Positions 32,941 through 46,102 of a stretch of DNA of 64,000 bases are shown piece by piece. The DNA is taken from assembly GCA_002914805.1 (NCBI GenBank), contig JXTB01000193.1, positions 476,475 to 540,474 of the forward strand, given 5' to 3'. Numbering within the stretch: the stretch's first letter is position 1; each line of letters opens with the position of its first letter. The translations under genes and the position numbers were made by a program. Source of the stretch: Parasponia andersonii. Taxonomy: Eukaryota; Streptophyta; Magnoliopsida; Rosales; Cannabaceae. The notes under the pieces are model-generated. The model made no database searches. It worked only from the letters and a program-made list of their open reading frames with translations, and had not been told where the DNA came from.

Positions 32941-34112
32941 GCTTTTGTGGTCATTGTTCGAGGTGCATAACATTAGTCAATGACTACTGTTGAGTTTCTC
33001 ATGCGTATCTTTCTTGTGCCCTCTTCGAGTCTCCACCAATATGTGGTCCTCCAAAGATAGTTCATCTTCGCATTGAATTTTGGAAGGTCGTTGTTGGTTT
33101 TCTTTTCTCCTTTCATTGTTCTCCCTAGTATATTGCCTCAACTACCCTTCTCTAATTAATCTTTCGATTATAACTTTCAGGGAATAATAGTTATTGGTGT
33201 CTTGTCCAATGTCATTGTGATACTAGCATAACTTACTGGGATAACGTCTTGATCTATCCCATTTTATTTACTCCGATTGACACTTCTATTGATTTACGAC
33301 CGCATAAATATGATCTATAAGTACACTCAGCTCGGTATAGTTGTTAAATTGTATGGGAGCCCTTGGAATCTCCTTTTTTGGTTCGGGCTGCTTTTTAGCC
33401 AGTAGCTCATTCTTCCTCTTTTTCGACTTCTTATTATTATTACTATTGGTCGTGTTTGCATCTTTGGCTGTGTCTTTTCCTCCTTCCTTCTTTGTCTTAT
33501 GAAGATTCTCGCATGATGATTCCACCCTTAGATGTCGACTAACTCTCTGATAGAATTCTTCAAGAGTTATGCATTCTTGCTCTAACAATTCCTCTCAGAG
33601 TTTAGTCTTTGGTCGTACCCCGATCATTATTAGGGTCAGAATTCCCCTTTCGGGTGGGTTATTGACTTTCACCAGCTCTAAGGTAAAGTGATTAAGATAA
33701 GATCGTAGAGTCTTCTCTAGACCTTGTCGAATAGCAGATAGACTGATAAGTGGAATAGTAAAGTTCTTCGCAGCCTGGAATTTTCTCAAGAATGTAGTCT
33801 GAACTTGCTGCCAGAATGAGATCGAACCAAGCTTAAGTCCTCGAAACTACTTCTTCGTTGTACTTATGAGAGTTACAGTAAAGCACCTACAACATGTGAG
33901 GTCATCGACTCAATGGAGCTCCATCAGGTCATTGAAGTGATCCATATGGTTCTGTAGATCAGTTTTTTTACCAAAAGTATTTATGGTGGGAAGTTTGAAT
34001 CCTATAGGTAATACAGCAGCTAGAACCTCCTCGTTGAATCGTGATTGATAATATCTATTAGTAAGCTCATTGTCCTAACCAGCAAGTGCATCTAATGTGA
34101 TCCTTAAATTAC
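32941..34112 (-). pseudogene. G2 gag, truncated
   Basis: Frames at 33,286-33,588 and 33,595-33,789 give LSAIRQGLEKTLRSYLNHF, LVKVNNPPERG and a Lys-rich tail, matching the G1 gag core. A zinc-knuckle region follows at lower coordinates with stops. Similarity to G1 ends at about 34,112 in the codons matching G1 12,850, where copia S LTR sequence begins. Confidence 0.7.
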
Positions 34113-34285
34113 ATTAGTATAAACAACTTTTTCTTATATACAATTATGATATTTGCTATATTAAACTGTTTAAGTTAAATAGTTTATTTATTTGAAAATA
34201 ATTCCATAACGCTACTTATGTATAAAGAAACAAAACATGAATAACTGTTAATTATGGAGAGACTTGTTTTTTTTTTTTATCTTAT
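34113..34285 (+). repeat. S-family LTR, left fragment
   Basis: The sequence matches 3396-3560 of the solo LTR S1 (GTATAAACAACTTT ... AACTGTTAATTATGG). The first 50 bases or so of the LTR are missing at the G2 junction. The next part of this LTR continues at 60,579, beyond element X. Confidence 0.75.
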
Positions 34286-37200
34286 TGTTTATTATTTATG
34301 GAAAATGTAATGAAATCAAAGATAAATGGAAGTATGGAAAACAAAAATTTTTCCGGTTTATAGATTTTCATGAAACCTTTAGGATATTTGTTATGATCTA
34401 AATACATGCAAGAGAGTATGTACTTCAACCCATGAGTCTTCTTTCCTATGCACTAAGCTTGTAACTACAGAGGTAAGTGGGTGCCTCGATCTTGATCAAC
34501 TTTAAGTGAGAATCCAAGAACTCTAATGGCCTCCAAAGTAGCTTCAAGAATTTCTCTCTCTCACTTTTTTCTCAAATTTCTGTGCAGCTGCTAAATTACT
34601 GTTTCAGTCAAAACTGAATCAATCTACAAAAGAAGGGGAAGAGCTCCGTTTAGGAGATTTTCGGCCAGCCTTAGGTGTAACAACCCCCAATTCCACAGAC
34701 GTACGTAAGGGTATTTCTATAAATATTTAGTTAAATCGGGAGACGTTGCCCGACTTAGAACTGATAAAATAAGATAAAATTTAAAACTTTTAAGAAGAAA
34801 TAACAAAATTCCACTCATAATTACACATACTCCAATATATACATATATACACCCTCGCTACGTGGGCCTCTCATAAAATATACATAATAAACACAACAAA
34901 ATAATTACAAAATCCTCTATTAGAAAACCACAGCATCAAAATGCTCATATACACAAGCTGCGGTCAGAAAGTCGGCGCTCCTCCTCCAACTCACATATCA
35001 TCCGCACCTTCTGCAATGTAAGAATATTAATGAGTATAAAACTCAGTAAGTAACGTATGCAGATGCAGAGTGCACATGACAGAGAATAGATAATTATATG
35101 ATTGGGATTCCTGTGTTTATTGCATTGCCTGACAAGACGTGAATTACATACTGAGCCACTCAGAGAATATATAACATAACATGAGCTATATGGAGGTCTC
35201 AAGCCCCAGAAAATGCCCTCTGTGTACAGCAGAGGTCCACCCCATACCGCTGTCAAAGTGTTTCCGTAGGAACCATAATGTCCCCGAGAGGACCAAAGTG
35301 TTCCCGAAGGAACCATATCATATATTTGGGCCCTGGCCCACCACACCCTATTCATCAATACTTGTCAAACAATATAAATACACCACGTGTTCATGTCTTA
35401 TGCAAAACTGAACGACAATTATGTATGTACACATATCCACAGATTCTATGTCTACAAATTCATAGAATAAAGAATTTCTTATATTGTAGGTATGATGTTA
35501 CTTACTTTAATTCTGAGGCTTTAGGTCATTTTCTTTTCTGATGTGGAATGCTCTTTGCTCTTGGTACAATTACTGTGCTCCTATTATTATCTAAATAATA
35601 TCTTTATGCATGTGGTACTATAAAATTTGTTTTAAACTTTACTTGAAAATAATTAGCTCCTGATATATTTCTTAGAAAATAGAGAACACCAAGAAATTAA
35701 CTAATCAATAAACTTTACTAACTCAAAATTTGCAGATTAGTCTCGTACAATATTTGAAGATTATTTCAAGGGTTCATATGTATTACCAAGACACAAATTA
35801 ATAGCAGAAAATGGTAAAAAAACCTTTTGGCATCTAAAATCAAATCATTCATTTTATAAACAAATATAAAAGACACTAATTCTTAGCAATAGTTTAATTC
35901 CCAAACATCCAAGCAATATCACATCTATGTAAAGTTATAGAACTTTTCAACTTATTCCCACCAAGCACTTAAAACAAATAAGCATTTATAAAACAAACAA
36001 ATCATCATCTTTTCACTATTACAATTGATGGGAAAAAGGTTCTCTAGTTTCTATGAATGACTCCTAGTTAGAAAATAATACAATATCTGTACAGTACTTA
36101 ATATTTTCTCCACTAAAATCCAAAAATAATTTCACATATACTTGATTACACGATATGTATATATCAACATATATGTATGTATATAAAAAGTAAACTAATT
36201 AAATACAATTACTAATACCAAATCTAGCAAAGCTCCAGTAAGTTTCATGATTTCAAAAAAATAAAATAAAATAAAACTTAAAAATTACATTTGCGTGGTA
36301 AAAAGAGCTTCCTCGTAGACATATAACTTACTCCCGCTAATTCATAAGCATACATATACAAATATACACTCATATAATCAAAAACCAAGAATTAATTACA
36401 CACAATTCACGAAAAGAACAAAAAGCATTATTTGAAAGTAGATACAACCAGAAGTTTACCTTAAAAATGAGTTAAGATAATTTTCCTATTCCCTTTTTGC
36501 ACCGATACACTTTGGTTTATAGTTTCTAATTGTAATACATACTATTGTAATAGACTTGAAGAGGAAGGAATGATAAAGAAAAGAGACTATCGGTGGGGGA
36601 AAAAACACATCTAACTATAACTTATAAATAATATCATGCCCATGGACTTTGCTGACATACAAAGTCGGTTATTATTATTATTATTATTTTTACTGTATAT
36701 ATACATATTTTTCAATTGTATTATAACATATAATTAAAAAGAGTTCGTGCAAAAATAAATATGCGGATAGAAAAAAAAATCTAGTTACTAATTAAAGGAT
36801 TTTCAAATGTACAAAATCAATAATATCACTAAAAACAAAAACAAGCACTTAAACAACTTATCTAATGAGGTATTTTCTAATTGAAATATAAATAACAAGC
36901 AAACTGAGATATAATTGCACTATTCGTGGCATTATAAAAATATAAAATGTAATTATAGCAAAATTAATGCCCATCAACTAGTACCAAAGAGCATTTCCAG
37001 AGCATTCACTGCAAATTATCTTAAAACGTAATAAAAGTTAATAATCATAGTAATTTAAAATTAGAATTTAAAATAGTATGCAGACATGACATTAATATAA
37101 ATGAAAATGCTATGTAATTCTGTTATTATTAGCTCATTTTTTTTAAAAAAATATGTGGGGAACTGGGTGTTATTAGGAAATTCAAGATATCACATCAGGG

Positions 37201-38302
37201 GCCATGGACTTGCCAAAAATCACTGCTAAATCAATAGTGAGGTAGGCCCTAATGACGCACCTATCCTGACCTTTTTCTCCCTTTTTGTATAATTACCTAG
37301 AAAACTGTTTGAGCTCAATTGATCTCATGTCGTCTAAGATGTTGGTGTAGATTAAGGACTTAAATGGACTAATTTAATTTAGCCTTCAATAGATAAAGTC
37401 TCAGTTACGATTAACTCTTAATATAAGTAGGATTATACTACTTGTTATGGACTTATTCTACTAAAAGTCCAAATTGCACTCTTAAATTAAATAAATATTA
37501 AAAGAAACTTTATAATTAAAATATGTCCATTAAAAAATTAACATCTGCATATGTATCCCCACATGAGTCCCGATAATTAGAGCTAGGTAAAATTGTTATT
37601 TTGTCCTTCCAATTATATCTTTCAATTCCTTGATATAAGATTATATCTAATAGATTATCAGACTTACAGAATGTCTTTAATTAATAAAATATCTAATTTT
37701 ATTAATTACTTAACTAAGATTTAAATCATCCAAGCTCCTATAGCTTCTCAAGGTAGTATTCACTTCTCTATATAATAGAGTTGTGGATTCCATATATATA
37801 AGCATATGTTTCTAATATTCATAATAATGTATTACCAAAATGTCAGGGTCTAGATCGTTAATTTCTTGATCTGTATCTTTTAGCATCTCAAATAATACAA
37901 ATTATGAACATGAGTTCATCACCTATTTCAGGATTAAAAAAGACATGCATTAATTATCAAGCTTGTGAGAATATATTTTTATCAACAACACTTATTACAT
38001 GAACATATTTCACATAGTCTATGTTCAATGTTTACACACCAAGACTATTTGTGCATGTTCACATCAATATAGATTAAGACACACTCTAAATTCAAAAATC
38101 CTTGCAATATGATCCAAAAAAAGTGTCTAATTTCTCTTATTATTTGTGAACAATCTTATTTGATTTAATTAGAAAACATATTTCTTAACTTTGATAAACA
38201 ACTTTATTAAAATATTTCTCTTATAAATAAATTATGGAATCTTTATGGCATTTACTATTATTCTAGTAATCAAAACATTATCACAAATACAATGCATGAA
38301 TT
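34286..38302 (-). repeat. X 3' LTR, split by solo LTR T and truncated
   Basis: The parts 34,286-34,675 and 37,178-38,302 together match the X 5' LTR at 59,069 to about 60,524. The last 54 bases at the inner end are missing, replaced by chromovirus LTR sequence from 38,303. Without T the LTR measures about 1.5 kb, like its partner. Confidence 0.75.
34676..37172 (-). mobile_element. T: 2.5-kb solo LTR, chromovirus (Tekay/Del)-like
   Basis: It starts TGTAACAACCCCCAATTCC and ends GAACTGGGTGTTA, an imperfect inverted pair, and is flanked by TTAGG on both sides (34,671-34,675 and 37,173-37,177). It interrupts the X LTR exactly where the partner X LTR runs on at 59,455. On the minus strand the end ...GGGGGTTGTTACA and a CTCACTGAG-like phrase fit LTRs of Tekay/Del-type chromoviruses. 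There is no internal coding region. The frames at 34,945-35,541 are chance frames within it. Confidence 0.75.
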
Positions 38303-40066
38303 ATCCTTCTAATTACTTTGTTAAAACTATCTTTATTTTTCAAATTATCATTTCTTAAAAAAAATACTCTTTCTATCTCACTTTCTTCCAAACCCACAAG
38401 AGCTATAATATTTTACCCATGTTCCTTGCTTTCCTATAAAAACTCTATAAATTAAGAATTACAATCAAGAGAAGAGAGCACCTAGTTTTGTGATGGAGAT
38501 GTAAGAAAGAAGAAGGAAAGATTTTTGAAGGTAGGTTGCACAAACACATTTTAGTTTATTAAGATTTTCTTTAGCTCTAAAATTATAAGAAGATTAATTT
38601 TTAGTATTTTGATTTCTATCAAAATATTGATACTTGGAAAAGTTTTCAAACATTCTAAGAAAGAAAATTCAAATTTGAAAGGTAAATATTCCCTCACTTT
38701 ACTTGTTATGTGTTTAAATAGATTCTATAAAAGAATAAATGGGTAATAACATATTTGATCTATTTTAGATGTTATATAATTTATATTATGTTTAGGCTTA
38801 TTTTGTTGATTTCTTAAGCCTCTAAATATGAATACTTCATAATAATAATAAAGGATAAATAATAATAATAATAATAGTAAAAATCAAAATGACTAAACAC
38901 AATAGTGGAAGATTTTTAAGTATAAGACCCTAAAATAAAATATGCATAAAAATAAACCAAACTTAACGGTTTAGAGTTAGATCCTTAGGAATAGATTTTT
39001 ACCCATTAAAAATGTTTTCTAAAAATTAAAGATGTTTGCTCAAAAGTTGAAGGGACTAAAATGCCAAAACTTTGAGTATTTGGGTCAAAAGTATAATTTT
39101 GACAAAATATGAGTCGAATATGTGAAAAAGTTATTTTAGGAAGTTTTAAGACTATATTAAAGTGTAAAAATAAATAAAGGACAAATCTTTGACAAAAAGT
39201 TAAGCTATAACTCAATATTTATCATTGAAGGGCATAAATATTAGAAATCTTAAGATTATGGACAAAAATATAAATTATAAAACTTGAAATTTTGGATTAG
39301 AAATTTGGTACTAGAATAAATAGAAAACTTTATTTTAGATCTCTAATTGTGATAAGAAAAGATTTACTTAAGTTTAAGATATGAAATCAATTATAGGAAA
39401 TAAATGATGTATGCCTCTAATTGTATATAGCCTAAGTTTAGTTATAGACCTAAAAAATGTGATCAATGCCTAATAATGTGTTTGACTCACTTATTATATT
39501 ATGACCCTTAATTACAAATAAAGTAATTAGTCAAGAATAATTCAAAGTAATTGATGAAAAGAAATATAACTAAAGAAACTTAACTGGTTTAGGATGATAT
39601 TAATCAAATCAACAACCAAATTAGTGATAGATTAAGAAGATCATTGTGATAAAGATTAAGGAGGATTAAATCTCATCCATCTAATTTGAAAGTATAAATT
39701 AGTCAATGAATATAACATGACATTGTTTCTTAAATGTGAAGTTTTATATTTGATCAAGACTGAGTCTTAGTTGTCTTAAGCACTCTAAGTAATTAGAAGT
39801 TTTTTTTAAAAAAGTATGAGTCTACTTTAAATTATTCTAATAAATAGAGTATGCATATGTCATAGCAAAACTTCGACCTAAATGTACGTAATTAACGAGT
39901 AGAACTAGGACGATCATATTACTAGCTAAGTACAATCTCACCTATGGCATAAATGGTTTGAAAATGTTTCATGTTTATAGTATGATATGTTTAAAATTAT
40001 TTCATGTGTTAACTTGCCTTTATTTTATTATTGTATAGCCTATGTATAATGTATGCTTATAAAATG
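38303..40066 (+). repeat. C3: chromovirus LTR fragment
   Basis: This fragment is the reverse complement of 41,262-42,920 in the C1 LTR, with roughly one difference in eight by eye. Landmarks are CCTTCTAATTACTTTG (38,303), AAGAGAGCACCTAGTTTTGTG (near 38,475) and GTATAATGTATGCTTATAAA (ending near 40,062). Both ends are abrupt. It forms one arm of a long inverted repeat. Confidence 0.7.
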
Positions 40067-42437
40067 TAACGATCCGACTTTTTGAACCATTAACTACTTA
40101 CCTTCTTAGCTTACTAATTTAAAAAGAGAAATTTAGATGCTGAAAATTCATGACAATTTTTTTTTATGCTTTTATTTCTTTTTAAGATATTTATATTCAT
40201 AACTAACTATTTACTTAAATTTTGAGGACAAGTAAAGTGCTTTTTAATGGTTAAGTATCCTTTATTTAAATTTGATTATAAACTTTTTATTAAGATGATT
40301 TAAATAATGCGCAACTATAAAGGGCTCCTAGGTGAGGAAGGGGGGTCATATACGGACTACTTAAGTCCCAAGCTCTCTTTAGATAGTTTAGATGTTTTTG
40401 ACAGAACCCCTTGTGTTTTGCATTTATTTAAATCAAAACATTTTCTCTTTTAGATCTTTTGAAAAACATTTATTTAAATTTTATTTAATCGAAATACATT
40501 GTCAAGTTTAATTTAATAAAACCACGCATTGCGAAATAAAATGCCAAGTTATAAGTACATTTTCAGACAATATCAAGCTTACATAATTGAAATCATTTGT
40601 CTCATAATAAGAATATATGCAGAAGTAATTTTAATAGTGGTATTCCATTGCCTGTACCTCGTATTCATCTCCGCCTCGATTCCAGCTAACCTATTAATCA
40701 AATTAGAGATTTCTTTCCTTTGGTACCTATAGCATAGATACTCGTAAAATGTGAGTTTTTGCTCAGCAAGTGTAATGTAATTCTCACAAAATATTTTACT
40801 TATAAACAAACAATCTTTTATGAAAGTCCGGTTATACTATTTTATGAAATCATTACTTTACACTTTCTTATAAGATATTGTATCATGATTTTATTTCATT
40901 GTTGATTATAAAGTCTTTTATCTTTCTTATGGGCCCTAATGTACGTACCGAGTGTGTACTACCAAATGGGGAATCAGAAGAGCAACCTAACTGAAAACAC
41001 CCGTAGTCATAATCTTAACATACTTTTCCTCGGGAATCCTCGCTTACAGGAGATTGGTCTTATTTTCCCTCGGATATCCTTACTTAGTAGAGGTTGCTAT
41101 GACACTTTTAAATTCTTTATCTTATTTAGTATTTTCTTAATATGAGTGTGTATACTTCAATGAATCCAAACTTATGTTTCACTATCATAGTATTTCCTTT
41201 GTTAAAGTATGCTGAAGTATTTTTATATGATATCATTATAAAGTAAGCATACATCATTTTTATAGCATAGGAAATGTATCTTTATAAGCATACATTATAC
41301 ATAGGTCATATAATAATAACATAAAAGCAAGTTAACACATGAAAAAATTTCAAACATATTATACTACAAATATGAAACATTTTCAAAACATCCATGCCAT
41401 AGGTGAAATTATACTTACCTCGTAATATGATTGTCCTAGTTCCACTTGTTAATTATGTACGTCTAGATCAAAGATTTGCCCTGACGCATACATACTCTAT
41501 TTGTTTGAATAATTTAAAGTAGCCTTACAATGTTTTTTTAAACTTCTACTTACTTAGTGGGCTTAAAATATTTAAGACTCAGTCTTGATCAAACATATAA
41601 CTTCACATTTGAGAAACCATATCATGTCATATTCATTGACTAATTTATACTTTCAACTTAGATGGATGAGATTTAATTTTCCTTAACTTTTATCATAGTG
41701 ATCTTTTTAATCTATCAGTAGTTTGGTTGTTGATTTGATTAATATTATCCTAAATCAGTAAAGTTTCTTTAATTATATTTCTTTTCATCAAATAATTTGA
41801 ATTATTTTTTATTAATTTCTTTATTCGTAATTAAGGGTCATAATATCATAAGTGAGTCAAACACATTAATGGTTACACAGATTTAAAATCTAAAATCATA
41901 CTTAGACTAAATATTATTAGGTATTAATCGCTCTTTTTAGGCCCATTACTAAACTAAGGCTAAATACAATTAGTGCACATTATTTATTTCCTATAATTGA
42001 TTTAATGTCTTAAATTTAAGTAAATATTTTCTTATCCTAATTAGAGATCTAAAATAAAATTTTTTATTTATTCTTATACCAAATTTCCAACTCAAAATTT
42101 CAAGTTTTATAATTTATATTATTGCCCATAATCTTAATATTTCTAACAGTTATGCCCTCTAATGGTAAATATTGAGTTATATAGCTTATCTTTTTGTTAA
42201 AAATTTTTCTTTTATTTACTTTTACACTTTAATATGGTCTTAAAACTACCCAAAATATCTTTCTCATATATTTGACCCATATTTTGTCAAAATTACACTT
42301 TTGACTCAAATACTCAAAGTTTTGGTATTTTAGTCATTTCAACTTTTGAGCAAACATCTTTAAGTTTTGAAAAGCATTTTTAATGAGTAAAAATCTATTT
42401 TAAAGGATCTAAGTCTAAATCATTAAGCTTGGTTCAT

Positions 42438-42480
<43 letters not shown>

Positions 42481-43888
42481 ATTTTAGGGTCTTACACTTA
42501 AAAATCTTCCACTTTTGTGTTTAGTCATTTTAATTTTACTATTATTTTTATTATTTAGCCTTATTATTATGAATAATTTATATTTAGAGGCTTAAGAAAT
42601 CAACAAAATAGGTCTAAATGTAATATAAATTATATAATATTTAAAGTAGATCAAATATGTTAATATCCATTTATTCTTGTATAGAATCTTTTTAAACGCA
42701 TAACAAGTAAGATGAGGGAATATTTACCTTCCAAGCTTAAATCTTTTTTCTTACGTCTCCACCACAAAACTAGATGCTCTCTTCTCTAGATTATAATTTT
42801 TAATTTTTAGAGATGATGGGTAAAATATTATAGCTCTTATAGATTTGGAAGAAAGTGAGGTAGAAAGAGTTTTTTATTTTTTTTTGAGAAAGGATAATTG
42901 ATAAAATGAAGATAGTTTTGGCGAAGTAATTAGAAGGTTAAATATGGATTTGTAATTGTCAAATGAAGGATCTATTTATAGACCATCCATAGGAGGTATC
43001 CATTAATACACACTTTCACATTCCATCAAATAATCCAAGCACCATTATTACGAATTTGTCAATATATCTTCTTTTCCTACTCTATTACCTTATCTTTTAC
43101 TTTATTTTTCACTAATCCACTACTTTTGTCTCTAATCTTTCTTTTTTTTTTTAATTATTTGGAATTTAATACCACTAGCTCCCAAAAAAAGTCTTTTCAT
43201 ACCTTTTGAATTATTTTAGAGACAAAAGCTACTAATTAATTTTGTCTATGTCTTCTATTTTGAACTATGGCCACTAATTTCTAAAGAACATTTCCATTAT
43301 CATTTTCCTTGTTCCTTCCTTTTGAATTATTTTAGAGACAAAAGCTATTAATTAGTTTTGTCTATATTTTCTTTTTTAGAATTACCCATTAACTTTATCC
43401 TTTTCTTTTTCTATTCCATTAATTTAAAGTTATTAGCTTCCTAAGGTAAAACTTAGCTACTCTTCATCTTTTTCTACAACTTATTTTCCACCCTTAGATT
43501 GATTTGTCAACTTAATTCTTTGTATACTTAAATCTTAGCCATTCAAATTATGGCATGATACTATTTTGTTGCAACCATTAACTTTAGATTATAAAATGTA
43601 AAAATTTTTAATGTGACATAAACATATCATATTCTTAATTAGGTTATATTGATGTACATAATATAATCATTGTAGAATCAATTTAATATTAAGGAAAGCT
43701 AACTTAGAATTTCTAAGTTAAAATAACGAATAACTATGGTTCTCACACATAATAAAATTTAACATTAAAATAATACAACAACTATAATTTCAAGTATTTG
43801 CGAATGTAAACTTATTAAAATTTGACACTAAGTTTATTAATAATAATTCTACTAATATTGCAAGTCTAGGGATTCCTAGGGAGTTACA
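40067..43888 (-). repeat. C1 3' LTR, chromovirus
   Basis: On the minus strand the LTR starts TGTAACTCCCTAGG next to a purine tract and runs to ...CGGATCGTTACA at 40,067, about 3.8 kb. The left end is the plus-strand TGTAACGATCCG. The portion 41,262-42,920 pairs with C3. A (TA)n run lies at 42,442-42,477. The small frames in it are not genes. The long, TGTAAC-ended LTR fits Tekay/Del-type chromoviruses. Confidence 0.65.
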
Positions 43889-43905
43889 ATCTCCCCTACT
43901 TATAA
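43889..43905 (-). other. C1 polypurine tract
   Basis: The minus strand reads AAGTAGGGGAGAT directly before the LTR start TGTAACTCCC, in the same position as the C2 tract AGGAGGGGAGAA. Confidence 0.65.
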
Positions 43906-43959
43906 AATTTTCATCCTCAAAAATTAGAATAATTCTAGGTATGTTTCCTTCATCTCTTC

Positions 43960-46102
43960 TTCTCAATCCCAAGTAGCCTCTTCGATCTTGTGGTTTCGTC
44001 ACAATACCTTAACTAAAGGTATGGTCTTGTTTCTAAGAGTCTTTTCTTCACGAGCTAAAATCTTCACTGGTTTCTCCTCATATGTCAAGTCCTTGTGAAC
44101 TTCAATAGGTTCATGCTTCAAAACATGTGATGGGTCTGAGATGTATTTTTTCAGTATGAATAAGTGGAATGCGTTATGCACTGATGCTAGTTCGAGCGGT
44201 AAAGCCAAAGCCAACTTATAGGCTACTTTACCAATATGTTCTAAAATTTTGAATGGTCCGATGTATCTTGGACTCAATTTTCCTCTCTTTTCAAACCGCA
44301 TTACTCTCTTTATTGGTGCTGTTTTGAGAAAAACTGCGTCTTCCACTTGAAATTCTAATGGAGTTCTCTATTTGTCTGCATAACTTTTCTATTAAATCTG
44401 AGCAGTTTACATCCTTTTCCTGATTTTTTGTATAGCTTCAGTGGTTTCCTTTATGAAATCAGTGGTTTCTAATTGTTTCTCCCCAGGATCAAACCAAATG
44501 ATTAGGAATCTACATCTTCTTCCATAAAGTGCTTTATAAGGTGCTGCCTTGATAGAGGCTTGGTAACGGTTATTGTAGGAGAACTCTATCAATGGAAGCT
44601 TTTTATTCCATGCTCCTTTAAAGTCCATGATACATGCCCTAAACATATCCTCCAAAGTTTGGATGGTTCATTCTAACTGCCCATCAGATTGAGGATGGAA
44701 AGCCGTGCTAAAATTTAGCTTTGTACCTAAGGCTTGTTGGACTTTTCTCTAAAAAGTGGAGGTAAATCGACTGTCGTGATCAGAAATGATATTTCGTGGT
44801 ATTCCATGTAGCCTGACTATCTCAGCCATGTATAATTAAACTAACTTTTCTAATGACTAAGTGATTTTCATTGGTAGAAAGTGTACTGATTTAGTTAATC
44901 GATCCACAATCACCCATATTGCATTGTATCTTTCTGGCATTCTTAGTAATCTAACCACAAAATCAATAGCAATTTTCTCCCATTTCCACTCTGGAATTTC
45001 AATTGGTTATAATTCTCCAGCAGGTCGCTTGTGCTTAGCTTTGACTTTTTGACGCATCAAGTACCTTTGTATGTACTTAGCAACATTGGTTTTCATTCCA
45101 TTCCATCAAAAGTGCTCCTTTAGATCCTTATGCATCTTTGTCGCACCTATCATATATAGAATAAGGGGTCTCGCGAAAGGATCTGATTCTTTATTTTGGC
45201 ATTATTGGGTTTGCATAATCTACCATTTAGTTTGAGAATTCCATCAAAAGAGAGACTGAACTCAGTCGATTTTCCTTCTGCAATGTCTTCCTTAATTCGT
45301 ACTAAGATAGTATCGAGTTCTTGGGTTTCCTTCATGTTTCAAAAATATTTAGTTTAAGAGTTAATATAGACAATTTTCCCATTATTAACTCTAAACTGAC
45401 ATTGCTTATGTCTTCTTGTAATGGCTTAGGTAAGGCTTTTATTTGCATAAAAGTTGAAGTCGTTTTTCTACTTAGCACAATTGCAATCCTATTTGCCTTA
45501 CCTAGGTGGTACAAGATTTTACAATCATAATCCTTTACTAACTCAAGCCATCTACACTACCTCATGTTCAACTCTTTCTGATTGAATATATACTTCAAGC
45601 TTTTATAGTTAGTGTAGATTCGATATTGAGCCCCATATAAGTAGTGTCGCCAAAGTTTGAGAGCAAATACTATAGCAGCAAGTTCTAGATCATGAGTCGG
45701 GTAGTTTTTCTCTTGCTCCTTTAATTGTCGAGAACCATATGTCATGACCTTTTCCATTTTGCACTAGTACTGCTCCTAGTCCCAGCTTCGATGCATCACT
45801 ATAAATATCAAACTGTCCTTCGTTTGATGGGATGGTAAGTATAGGTGCACTGGTAAGCCTATTCTTCAACTCTTGGAAACTTTCTTCACACTTCTTCATC
45901 GATTCGTATTTCTTCCCTTTTTTTGTAAGGGCAGTGAGGGATGCAGCGAGTTTTGAAAATCTTTCTACGAATCTTCGGTAATAGTCAGCTAATCCCAAAA
46001 AGCTCCTTACTTCATTCACAGTTTTGGGTGCTGGCCAATTGTTCACTACCTCTATCTTGGAAGGGTCTATGACAACTCCTTCCTTTACAACCATATGTCC
46101 TA
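43960..46102 (-). pseudogene. C1 pol fragment: RT end, RNase H, integrase, chromodomain
   Basis: From high to low coordinates the minus strand encodes the end of a Ty3/gypsy reverse transcriptase (LGHMVVKEGVVIDPSKIE, VRSFLGLADYYRRFV), RNase H ([35 protein letters not shown]), an integrase with the zinc-finger region degraded but the D, D and E of the core still readable ([23 protein letters not shown]), then SPRYIGPFKILEHIG and a C-terminal chromodomain block (TIPLVKVL, then a stop where Trp is expected, EEATW). Many stops occur. The polymerase catalytic half is missing: the frame stops at the head-to-head junction near 46,095. Confidence 0.8.

Larger units (their letters stand above)
24127..34112 (-). 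mobile_element. G2: Ty3/gypsy Tat-lineage retrotransposon, truncated at the right
   Basis: This is an older relative of G1 in the same orientation. From right to left it has gag, protease, reverse transcriptase, RNase H domains and integrase on the minus strand, then the antisense gene on the plus strand, a polypurine tract and the 3' LTR. The right end stops inside gag at about 34,112 and changes abruptly into copia S LTR sequence, so the gag start and 5' LTR are missing; they may lie beyond the window if S inserted here. All frames carry several stops. Unlike G1 it keeps the whole pol region, so it shows what G1 has lost. Confidence 0.8.

Noticed and set aside
34945-35541. Overlapping frames on both strands
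   Set aside because: They fall inside solo LTR T and show no known motif.
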